Assembly: GCA_964649825.1 (NCBI GenBank)
Contig: CAZYQW010000132.1
Span: 1 to 54,491, forward strand
Length of the DNA: 54,491 nt
Reading direction: 5' to 3'
DNA from: CAZYQW01 sp964649825
GTDB lineage: Bacteria > Planctomycetota > B15-G4 > JADJEK01
Notes under the pieces: generated by a model
Database searches by the model: none
What the model was told of the DNA's origin: nothing
Seen by the model: only the letters and a program-made list of their open reading frames with translations
Program-made: the position numbers and the translations under genes
Shown here: in pieces, positions 1-6,960 of the stretch
How the letters are laid out: every line of letters starts with the position of its first letter
Position numbering within the stretch: the first letter of the stretch is position 1

Positions 1-689
1 GATTATCCGGAGGTCATCGTCGTCGCTGGCAAGGCGCGACGACGACCGCGTATTCGAGATACGTCGAGGAGGAGCAACGCAGCAAGCGATGACGAGGGCC
101 CCGGAGAAACGTCAACAACTCTGAATCACACCACTAGAATCCGCGGGACGCGCCGGCCGTTACACCGAAGTCACCGTCACGCGGCAGGATGAGGAGGGTC
201 GAGTACGCGGAGGTCATTCGCCCTTGCACACGCACAGGGAAGACACCCAGCCCACCGACGAAGACGGCGGAGATGCCTCGGCGAAATCGCTGGGCGGCGC
301 GACAGATCGGCGGCTCCCGATGCCAAGGGACTCTGGGATCCGCTCCCTTCGCGAGCCGAGGGCGGCGCGAGCGCCCGTACGTCCAGAACCCGACCTCCAA
401 TCCCGCGGAGCAATCGATGATCACCGCACGTTTCCAGATCCGTTCGATCCACCGGCTCCTGCCAATCGAATCCTCGACTTCGCTCGCGGCGCAGCCGTCG
501 TACGTGACGGTGCCGGCCAACGCCGAGACCTCGACGGGCAACGTCGCCCACGTTCTCGACGGACCGCACCTTGTTCGCGGTGGTCACCCGTTCGACTGAG
601 CGCCATGGATCCGCACCGAGACCGCCGCGAGACCGCCGCGAGTTCGACGAGCTGCTCCGGACCGCGATCAACTACGAGCGCATGCCGGA
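1..689. other. No supportable gene
   Basis: Several overlapping open frames exist on both strands, but none has a recognisable domain, start context or consistent coding bias. The last part of the stretch leads into the transposase remnant that follows. Confidence 0.4.
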
Positions 690-875
690 GTTTCACGCCA
701 ACGTCTGCTTTCGACTCTCTCATCCCTTCGACGACGGAACGACCCACGTGGTGTGACGCAAAGAAGCTTTCCTCGCGCGCCACGCCGCCCTCGTCCCCGA
801 GACCGAGGCGGCACCTCCTCACCTATCACGGTGTCCTCGCACCCAACCACCGCATTCGCCGCGCCGTCGTTCGTC
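690..875 (+). pseudogene. IS91-type transposase fragment
   Basis: Two adjoining plus frames together resemble the part of IS91-family (Y2 transposase) proteins that lies after the catalytic domain. One frame ends in HPFDDGTTHVV and is cut by a stop at 754-756. Another continues with PRPRRHLLTYHGVLAPN and then RIRRAVV. Family members carry a similar stretch (a duty-bound DGTTHVV, then HLxxYHGVxAPN). The catalytic region and the C-terminal zinc-finger-like end are absent here. The piece abuts a dipeptidase fragment with no intergenic space, so it marks a breakpoint. Recognition is by motif only. Confidence 0.6.
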
Positions 876-894
876 GCCATCGGCCCACCACCAA

Positions 895-1272
895 ACGCGC
901 CGGCTATCGGCCGTGGTACGTCACCAAGATGTTTTGGGACGCGACGCCGGCGGGGTCGCGGATCTTCGTGGCCGACCCGCTCGCCGGCTCGCGTCACAAC
1001 CGCGGCTGCGCGGTCGACTTGACCCTGTTCGATCGCGCGTCTGGCGAGGCCATCGAGATGGTCGGGCTCTACGACGAGATGACCGCGCACTCGTATCCGG
1101 GCTCCGTCGGGGGGACGTCGTTGCAGCGCTGGCACCGCGAGCTCCTGCGCGCGCGATGGAGGCCGAGGGGTTCCGTGTGTACGAGTACGAGTGGTGGCAC
1201 TTCGACTACCGGGGCTGGGAGCGCTATCGCATCGAGAATCTGGTGTTCGACGAGATCGATGCCGTGGAGTGA
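895..1272 (+). pseudogene. vanX: D-Ala-D-Ala dipeptidase (VanX/DdpX type), truncated and frameshifted
   Basis: This is a zinc dipeptidase of MEROPS family M15D, whose members cleave D-alanyl-D-alanine. One frame carries GYRPWYVTKMFWDATP, then SRHNRGCAVDLTLFD, which supplies the His and Asp zinc ligands, then the stretch from MVGLYDEM to RWHRELLRA. At about 1150, in an alternating GC run (gcgcgcgcg), the frame shifts. The +1-displaced frame continues with MEAEGFRVYEYEWWHFDYRGW, which contains the EWWHF catalytic Glu and His, and ends with a TGA at 1270-1272. All catalytic residues are therefore present but split over two frames. The N-terminal third is missing, replaced by the IS91 remnant. 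One restored base would rejoin the two halves, so a consensus error is possible for the frameshift but not for the missing 5' part. Confidence 0.8.
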
Positions 1273-1330
1273 CGGCAGAGCCCGCGGAACGCCGTCGGTC
1301 ACCCGCACCCCGCGCTGGTAGCATGCCGGG

Positions 1331-1960
1331 ATGGAACCGAACGCGGATCACGCCGGCGGGACGAGCTCGCAGGATCTCGTCCGTCGCATCCACGGTGGCG
1401 ACCAGAACGCCTTCGACGAGCTGTATCGCCGCTTCCACGACCCGCTGCTGCTCGCGATCCGCGCCCGCCTCGGCAAGGGACTGCGCGCGCGCCTCGCGTC
1501 GGAAGACATCCTGCAGAGCGTGTTCTGCGCCGCCCTCGACGACTTGCGGGGGTTCGAGTCGCGGGGGCCGGGGTCGCTGGCGCGGTTCCTCTTCACCTGC
1601 GTGCTGAACAAGATGCGCTCCAAGGCGAGCTGGTTCGCGGCGGACAAGCGACGAGGTGACGTGCGCCTCACCGAATCAGTCGCCGCCGCGGTGCCGGATG
1701 CGCGCGGGGCGGCGATCACGTATCGGGACGAGCCCGCGTATGAGCGGCTCGAGCGTGCGTTGCTCGTGCTGCCCGAGCCGATGCGCGAGGTCATTCTCCT
1801 GCGCCGGGTCGAGGGCCTCACGAATCAAGAGGCGGCGGCGGCGCTTTGCCGCAGCGAGGAAGCGACGTCGAAGCTCTACAACCGCGCCCTCGCCAGAATC
1901 GGCATGCACCTCGGCGCGCCGCCGGGTGACGCCGGCGACGCCGCGCCGCGGCCGTCCTGA
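1331..1960 (+). CDS. ECF-type RNA polymerase sigma factor
   Basis: The 209-residue protein has the two-domain layout of ECF sigma-70 factors. Region 2 spans roughly residues 18-95 (AFDELYRRFHDPLL, SEDILQSVF, then SLARFLFTCVLNKMRSKASW, the usual core-binding and -10 contact segment). Region 4 spans roughly 130-195 (LLVLPEPMREVILLRRVEGLTNQEAAAAL followed by SKLYNRALARI, a helix-turn-helix that would contact -35). The ATG at 1331 is the first start after the preceding fragment. A Ser/Thr kinase gene follows 16 bases downstream on the same strand, the arrangement seen for planctomycete ECF/kinase pairs. No anti-sigma gene is adjacent, so I infer the kinase takes part in controlling it. Target promoters are unknown. 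Confidence 0.9.
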   Translation: MEPNADHAGGTSSQDLVRRIHGGDQNAFDELYRRFHDPLLLAIRARLGKGLRARLASEDILQSVFCAALDDLRGFESRGPGSLARFLFTCVLNKMRSKASWFAADKRRGDVRLTESVAAAVPDARGAAITYRDEPAYERLERALLVLPEPMREVILLRRVEGLTNQEAAAALCRSEEATSKLYNRALARIGMHLGAPPGDAGDAAPRPS

Positions 1961-1976
1961 GCGGAGCGCGGGGCAG

Positions 1977-4274
1977 ATGGATCCGAGCGCTCTGGAAGAC
2001 CTCATCGCCGTGTTCATCGCGCGCCGGAGTGATGGCGAGGCGCTCGAGCCCGCGCGCTTCGCGGCGGAGCATCCCGGCGGCGGTGCCGCGCTCCGCGCTG
2101 CGCTCGAAGGCGTGCTCGAGGCGGAGCGGTTGCTGCCGGGACGAGGTGATCTACCGGAGCGCCTCGGCCCCTACCGCGTGATGGGAATCGCGGGGCGCGG
2201 TGGTATGGGCATCGTGTTGCGTGGCGAGCACGAGGTCGATCGCATGCCGGCGGCGCTCAAGGTGCTGGCGGGTGGCGTGCTCGCGGAACCGCGCGCGCGG
2301 CAGCGCTTTCGCCGTGAGGGCGAAGCGCTCGCACGGCTTTGCCATCCGAACATCGTGCGCGTGCTCGACGTGGGCGGCGAGGGCCCGCTGCCCTGGTTCG
2401 CGATGGAGTGGGTCGAGGGTCGCAACCTGGGTGAGGCGATCGCGGCGCACCGTGACGGCGGGGGCGCGAGAGCCGAGCGGTCGGCGTCGCCGGATCTACC
2501 GCTCGGGCCCGCGCGGGCTGGCGAGGCGGCGGCGCTCGTGGCCCGGCTCGCCCGTGCGGTCGACGCCGCGCACGGCGCGGGGCTGTTGCACCGCGACCTG
2601 AAGCCGAAGAACGTGATCGTACGCGCGGACGGCGAGCCGGTGCTCCTCGACTTCGGTCTGGTCGGCGACGCCGGCGAGCCGACCCTCACGGGTACCGGCG
2701 ACGTGATCGGCACCCCCGCGTCGATGGCGCCCGAGCAGGCGCGAGGGCTGCGGGCCGATCCGCGCACGGACGTCTACGGGCTGGGCGCGATCCTCTACGA
2801 GATGCTGGCGCTGCGGTCGCCGCATCCCGGCGACTCCGTGTTGTCGACGATCGAACGCGTCCGCCGTGAGCCGGCGCCGCCGCTCGCGCGCGTGGCCGCG
2901 GGAACGCCGCTCCCGCTGGCGCGCGTGGTGGATCGGGCGCTGTCGTATCGACGTGCGCGGCGTCACGCATCGGCGGCCGCGCTCGCCGCGGACCTCGAGG
3001 CGTTCGCGGCCGGCGGCGCGCCGCTGACGCCGCGGTTCGCGCGCCTTCATCGCATCGAGGACGCGGCGCGTCGTCATCGCCGCATCCTCGCGACGTTCGC
3101 GATCCTCGCGCTCTTGGTTGCGATTGGCGTGCTGGTCGACGGCGTGCGCGAACAACGCGAGGAGTCGGCGCGCGCGTCGCATCGGCGCACCCTGGACCGC
3201 GCCGCGTCGGCGCTCGTGGCCGGCGACGGCGGCGCGCTCGCCGCCGCGGCGGAGGACCTCCTGCGGACGGCCGGCCACGACGACGCCGAAGCGAAGTTCC
3301 TGGCGGCCGCCGCGCACGGCGTCGATTCTCCGGACGTTGCCGATCCGGTCGCGCGCGCGCTCCTCGACGCCGAGCGTGCGCGCCGCGATCGCCGTTTCGG
3401 CGACGCCATCCTCTTGTTGCGCAGTGTGCAGGAGCAGCTCCCGGCTTCGCCGCTGCCCGCGGTGCTGCTCGGCCGCGCCGCGCGGCAGGCCGGGCGGCTC
3501 GATCTCGCGGAGACCGAGCTCACCTTCGCGGCGCGCCGTCTGCCCTCTTCTTCGGCCGTGTCGAGGCTGCTCGGCCGGGTGCTCTGCGATCGGCGGCGCC
3601 CGGGCGAGGCGTTGCCGCATCTGCGTCGCGCGGTCCTGCTCGATCGCACCAGCGTCGAGGCCCACACCGAGCTCGTGCGAGCGTTGTATCAGGCGGGGGA
3701 GATCGACGAAGGGCTCGCGACCGCGCGCGAGGCAGTGGGTGTGCTCGGCATGCGTGGCGCGGATGTGCTGAACGCCTATGGCGCGCTGCTCGATCGCAGC
3801 GGCCGGCGCGAGGACGCGCGCGCGCTGTTCGACGAAATCCTCGCGACCCAGCCCGATCATGTCGCGGCCCGATTCAACCGCGCGTACTCGTTGGACTGCG
3901 ACCACCGCTTGCTCGAGGCCGAGCGCGAGTACCAGGCGGTGCTCGCCCGCGACCCGAGGCGCGCGGACGCCGACGCGACCCTCGCGTGGCTCTATGTCGG
4001 TTCCTGTGCCGATCCGACGTGCGAGCGCCCCCACGTGATCGAGCCGGAGAAGGCGGCGTTGCACGCGATCACCGCGCTCGAGTCGGATCGCGGCAAGGGA
4101 AGCGGCGCGGTTCCGACCGCGGTCGAAGTGATGCTCCGCCTCGGGCGCGCCGCGGAGCTGGCCGACGTTCTCGATCGGCTGATCCCCACGGCAGCGTCGC
4201 CCGAAGCCGAGCTCCGCCTGCGTCAGTTCTTGGAGCGCGCGCGGGCCGCGGCCGTCACCCCGGCGAAGCACTGA
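1977..4274 (+). CDS. Membrane Ser/Thr protein kinase with TPR-like C-terminus
   Basis: The 765-residue protein is a Hanks-type kinase. The kinase domain begins near residue 64 with YRVMGIAGRGGMGIV (glycine loop) and has the ATP-binding Lys in AALKVL near 93. The catalytic loop HRDLKPKN lies near 204 and DFG near 224, with the APE-like segment MAPEQARG after it, so all catalytic motifs are intact. One transmembrane helix (ILATFAILALLVAIGVLV) lies near residues 370-390. The remaining 370 residues read as helical TPR-like repeats (EALPHLRRAVLLDRTSVEAH, then ARFNRAYSLDCDHRLLEAE), presumably outside the cytoplasm. Start 1977 was chosen because a longer open frame upstream overlaps the sigma gene. 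The short N-terminal helix (EDLIAVFIARRSDGEALEPARFAAEHP) is typical of this kinase group. It probably forms one transcription unit with the sigma factor. Confidence 0.92.
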   Translation: MDPSALEDLIAVFIARRSDGEALEPARFAAEHPGGGAALRAALEGVLEAERLLPGRGDLPERLGPYRVMGIAGRGGMGIVLRGEHEVDRMPAALKVLAGGVLAEPRARQRFRREGEALARLCHPNIVRVLDVGGEGPLPWFAMEWVEGRNLGEAIAAHRDGGGARAERSASPDLPLGPARAGEAAALVARLARAVDAAHGAGLLHRDLKPKNVIVRADGEPVLLDFGLVGDAGEPTLTGTGDVIGTPASMAPEQARGLRADPRTDVYGLGAILYEMLALRSPHPGDSVLSTIERVRREPAPPLARVAAGTPLPLARVVDRALSYRRARRHASAAALAADLEAFAAGGAPLTPRFARLHRIEDAARRHRRILATFAILALLVAIGVLVDGVREQREESARASHRRTLDRAASALVAGDGGALAAAAEDLLRTAGHDDAEAKFLAAAAHGVDSPDVADPVARALLDAERARRDRRFGDAILLLRSVQEQLPASPLPAVLLGRAARQAGRLDLAETELTFAARRLPSSSAVSRLLGRVLCDRRRPGEALPHLRRAVLLDRTSVEAHTELVRALYQAGEIDEGLATAREAVGVLGMRGADVLNAYGALLDRSGRREDARALFDEILATQPDHVAARFNRAYSLDCDHRLLEAEREYQAVLARDPRRADADATLAWLYVGSCADPTCERPHVIEPEKAALHAITALESDRGKGSGAVPTAVEVMLRLGRAAELADVLDRLIPTAASPEAELRLRQFLERARAAAVTPAKH

Positions 4275-4322
4275 CCGGGGCCGCGGCCGGTCGGCGCGGC
4301 GACTCGAGGAATTCAACGGCGG

Positions 4323-5000
4323 CTACCAGCGGATCGGCCATAGGAAAGTGACGCCGTCGATCTTGACGGTGAGCTTGCTGCCGACGGGCGGACACGGGAA
4401 CGGGATCGAGGGCGACGTGTAGGTGCCGCTGGTGTAGTTCGTGCTGAAGATCTCGGTGACGCCGCCGCCAGGGGGCGGCGTGGTCAGCTCGATGGTGATC
4501 TTCGAGCCGGGGCAGAACTTGCCGGCCAGCTGCACCGAACACGGTGGCCCCTTCTTCACGGAGAAGCCGGCGAGCGGGTCGCACGGCAGCGGCTTCTTCT
4601 TGGCCGCGACCGCGACCTGACCGGTCGCGGGCACCGGGCCGCCCGCGACCACCGGAGCCACGACCGCAGTGAGGTATGTGTCGGGGATGTCGTAGGTGCC
4701 GGGGAGCGGGGCGGTGATGGCGACGTTGCCCTGCGCGTCGGTCATGCCCTGGAGCACCACGAAGAGGCTCAGCGGGTTCACGCACGGAACGAAGAAGGAA
4801 GGGTCGGGCGGCTCGAGACCAGCGAAGAGCAGAAAGGGTCGCTCCGCCGGGGCGTTCGCAAGCTGGATCTGGGCCCAGAGGTTGTCGCCCTGAACCTGCC
4901 AGCTCATGTTCAGGTCCGCGGTGTTGCACTGGATCTGGGCGGCGCCGGTCGGGGCGAGGGAGAGAGCGACGAGCGTGGCGAGAGCGGTGTTACGCAGCAT
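4323..5000 (-). CDS. Secreted protein of unknown function
   Basis: The 225-residue protein starts with a clear signal peptide (MLRNTALATLVALSLAPTGAAQ, with cleavage likely after GAA). The mature part is rich in Pro, Val, Thr and paired Cys (residues in CNTAD, FVPCVNP, LPCDP, PPCSV, KFCPG, FPCPP), suggesting disulphide-bonded beta-sandwich modules. I recognise no catalytic motif. The first half ends with TYDIPDTYLTAVVAPVVAGGP. The second half repeats a short beta pattern ending in TVKIDGVTFLWPIRW. It is convergent with the kinase gene, with 48 bases between the stops. Related-looking secreted proteins occur elsewhere in the window, but no sequence identity was established. Confidence 0.75.
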   Translation of the reverse strand: MLRNTALATLVALSLAPTGAAQIQCNTADLNMSWQVQGDNLWAQIQLANAPAERPFLLFAGLEPPDPSFFVPCVNPLSLFVVLQGMTDAQGNVAITAPLPGTYDIPDTYLTAVVAPVVAGGPVPATGQVAVAAKKKPLPCDPLAGFSVKKGPPCSVQLAGKFCPGSKITIELTTPPPGGGVTEIFSTNYTSGTYTSPSIPFPCPPVGSKLTVKIDGVTFLWPIRW

Positions 5001-5249
5001 GGGATCCTCCGTTGCGTCGGATGCGGTTCTCGTGGCGGGTCGAGGTCGGCGACCTCGTTCACCGCGAGAGCTGCATCGCGCGCCGCCGGAGGACAGGATT
5101 CTCGAATTCTCTCGTCGTGGACCGAGGCGCGGCCGTTCGCGCTACCGCTTGGCGGGCTGGTCGGCCGCGGGCATCGGCGAGGCCGGCGACGCGGGTCGTG
5201 CCGTACGACTCGCCGATGAGGTACTTGGGGCTGGTCCACCGACCCTGCC
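5001..5249. other. Gene-poor stretch after the secreted protein start
   Basis: This holds the presumed leader of the minus-strand secreted protein and then sequence open in several frames with no recognisable product. It may include decayed flank of the IS91 remnant. Confidence 0.4.
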
Positions 5250-5375
5250 GGGGTCCAACCCGAGGCAGACGAGAATCGCACGCACGACGGGGGGATCGGT
5301 GATGACGGCGAGCACGCGCTTCTCTCCTCCGCAGTGAGCGCAGCGGCGGAAGACGTTTCGTGGTGGGACGAGGCC
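5250..5375 (-). pseudogene. IS91-type transposase C-terminal fragment
   Basis: The minus-strand reading NVFRRCAHCGGEKRVLAVI followed by TDPPVVRAILVCLGLDP closely matches the characteristic C-terminus of IS91-like transposases. That end carries a CxxCGG finger followed by a TDP-VVRAIL helix. Nothing of the catalytic Y2 domain is seen next to it, and the frame is not preceded by a credible start. It is the second of three such remnants in the window and lies about 270 bases upstream of the padR operator. Confidence 0.75.
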
Positions 5376-5641
5376 TTCGGGCAGGGAGTTCTCGTTCTCG
5401 TGGTCGGCGAGTGCTCGATCAAGAGTAGCCCGCTGAGCGGACTGAACTGTTCCTTCTCGAGCTCGCCGCTCGCGCGCCTGCCGACGAGTCAGGTCAAGAG
5501 ATGTCTCGGACGAGTTCGTGGACACGGATATCCGACGTGCCGTGGGCGCGTTCTTCGAGGCGCTGTAGACCGGCGGTCGAGGCTCAACCTCAAGTGTGGC
5601 CGGCTGCGAGACTCACGAGCCACCCCCTCCTTGACGAAGAA

Positions 5642-5663
5642 TACTCGGTATGTATACTGAGTA
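5642..5663 (+). promoter_or_regulatory. Palindromic operator upstream of padR
   Basis: Two 10-base arms, TACTCGGTAT and ATACTGAGTA, are separated by GT and are complementary except at one pair. The site is locally AT-rich in a very GC-rich region and ends 24 bases before the padR start codon. PadR-family repressors characteristically bind such ATAC/GTAT palindromes over their own promoter, so autoregulation of the four-gene operon is likely. Confidence 0.75.
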
Positions 5664-5687
5664 CGCACCCCGTCCAGAGGAGCGCCG

Positions 5688-6206
5688 ATGTCCGTGCGTC
5701 ACAGTCTGCTCGCGATCTTGGCCGATCAGCCGGCGCACGGGTACGGGTTGAAGTCGAGCTTCGAGAAGAGCACGGCGGGGACCTGGCCGCTGAACGTGGG
5801 GCAGGTCTACACCACGCTGCGGCGGCTCGAGCGGGACGGGTTCGTCGTGTCGGAGGGGGTCGACGACGGTCCGCGCCAGAGCTGGCGGATCACCGACGCG
5901 GGGCGGGGGGCGCTGGCCGAGTGGTACCGAACGCCGGTCGAGGACGATCCGCCGGCGCGCGACGAGCTTTCGATCAAGGTGCTGCTCGCGGTCGCGGCCG
6001 ACGCGGTCGACGTGACCGAGATCCTGCAGGTCCAGCGCGTCGCGACCATGGAGCGGCTGCAGCGGTACACCCGATTGAAGCGCGATGCGGACCCCGAGCG
6101 CGAGCTCCCCTGGACGCTGCTGATCGACTCCCTGATCCTGAAGGCCGAGGCCGAGCTGAAGTGGCTCGATCTCTGCGAGGCACGGCTGCGCGAGCGGAAG
6201 GGCTGA
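5688..6206 (+). CDS. PadR-family transcriptional regulator
   Basis: The 172-residue protein has the PadR winged helix at the N-terminus (HSLLAILADQPAHGYGLKSSFEKS, then LNVGQVYTTLRRLERDGFV, then RQSWRITDAGRGALAEW). The helical C-terminal dimerisation domain (TEILQVQRVATMERLQRY to LILKAEAELKWLDLCEARL) marks the longer PadR subfamily with a Vir-type C-terminal domain. Such repressors typically control a neighbouring transporter. The ABC ATPase start codon follows after one base, and the permease and hydrolase follow that. The palindrome just upstream supports autorepression. The inducing ligand is unknown. Confidence 0.93.
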   Translation: MSVRHSLLAILADQPAHGYGLKSSFEKSTAGTWPLNVGQVYTTLRRLERDGFVVSEGVDDGPRQSWRITDAGRGALAEWYRTPVEDDPPARDELSIKVLLAVAADAVDVTEILQVQRVATMERLQRYTRLKRDADPERELPWTLLIDSLILKAEAELKWLDLCEARLRERKG

Positions 6207-6207
6207 G

Positions 6208-6960
6208 ATGTCCGCTCCCGTCCTCCCCCTGCTCCGTTTCGAGGATGTCGTCCGCGTGCATGGTGTCGGCGCGCAGGCGGTCCGCGCGCTCGGACCGGTC
6301 CGCCTCGACGTCGACCCCGGCGAGCTGGTCGCGATCATGGGGCCGTCGGGCTCGGGGAAGTCGACGCTCCTCTCGCTGGCCGGCGCGCTCGATCGACCGA
6401 CCGAGGGGCGGGTGCGGCTGCAGGGGAGCGACCTCGCCGCGCTCTCCCCGAGGGCGCTCGCCGAGCTGCGGCGCCGCGTCGTCGGCTTCGTCTTCCAGGA
6501 CCTGAACCTGCTCCCCGGGCTGACCGCGCTCGAGAACGTCTCGCTCCCGCTCGAGCTCGACGGCCTCCGCCTCGGCCCGGCCCGCGACCAGGCGCGCGCG
6601 GCGTTGGAGAGCGTACGCATGGAGTCGTTCGCGGAGCGGTTTCCGGACGACCTCTCCGGTGGCGAGCGGCAACGCGTCGCGATCGCGCGTGCGGTGGTCG
6701 GTCCGCGCGAGCTGCTCCTCGCCGACGAGCCGACCGGGAACCTCGATTCGGTCACCGGCGAGCGGATCATGCGGCTGCTCCGGACCCAGTGCGATCGCGG
6801 GCGGACCGCGGTCATGGTGACGCACGACGCGTCGCACGCGGCGTGGGCCGACCGGGTCCTGTTCCTGAGGGACGGGCTCCTGGTCGACGAGGCGGCGACA
6901 GTGAGCGGCGCACCGCTCGTCCGGATCGACTCGAGCGAGCCGATCGAGCGTGAGCCATGA
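6208..6960 (+). CDS. ABC transporter ATP-binding protein (LolD/MacB type)
   Basis: The 250-residue nucleotide-binding subunit has all expected motifs. These are Walker A GPSGSGKST near residue 47, the Q-loop in VGFVFQDLNLLPGLTALENV, the signature DLSGGERQRVAIARA, Walker B LLLADEPTGNLDS with the catalytic Glu, and the switch His in VMVTHD. The LNLLPxLTxxENV and DEPTGNLD patterns are those of the LolD/MacB/FtsE branch, which pairs with FtsX-type permeases. The next gene encodes such a permease and overlaps this stop by four bases (ATGA), indicating translational coupling. Substrate class cannot be read from the ATPase. Confidence 0.95.
   Translation: MSAPVLPLLRFEDVVRVHGVGAQAVRALGPVRLDVDPGELVAIMGPSGSGKSTLLSLAGALDRPTEGRVRLQGSDLAALSPRALAELRRRVVGFVFQDLNLLPGLTALENVSLPLELDGLRLGPARDQARAALESVRMESFAERFPDDLSGGERQRVAIARAVVGPRELLLADEPTGNLDSVTGERIMRLLRTQCDRGRTAVMVTHDASHAAWADRVLFLRDGLLVDEAATVSGAPLVRIDSSEPIEREP

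Noticed and set aside
134..541. A 135-codon minus-strand frame with fairly ordinary amino-acid composition
   Set aside because: No domain, no ribosome-binding site and competing frames of equal quality, so it is left as unassigned sequence.
1540..1580. GGTTCGAGTCGCGG resembling a tRNA T-arm
   Set aside because: It lies within the ECF sigma gene in frame, and no acceptor or anticodon stems pair around it.
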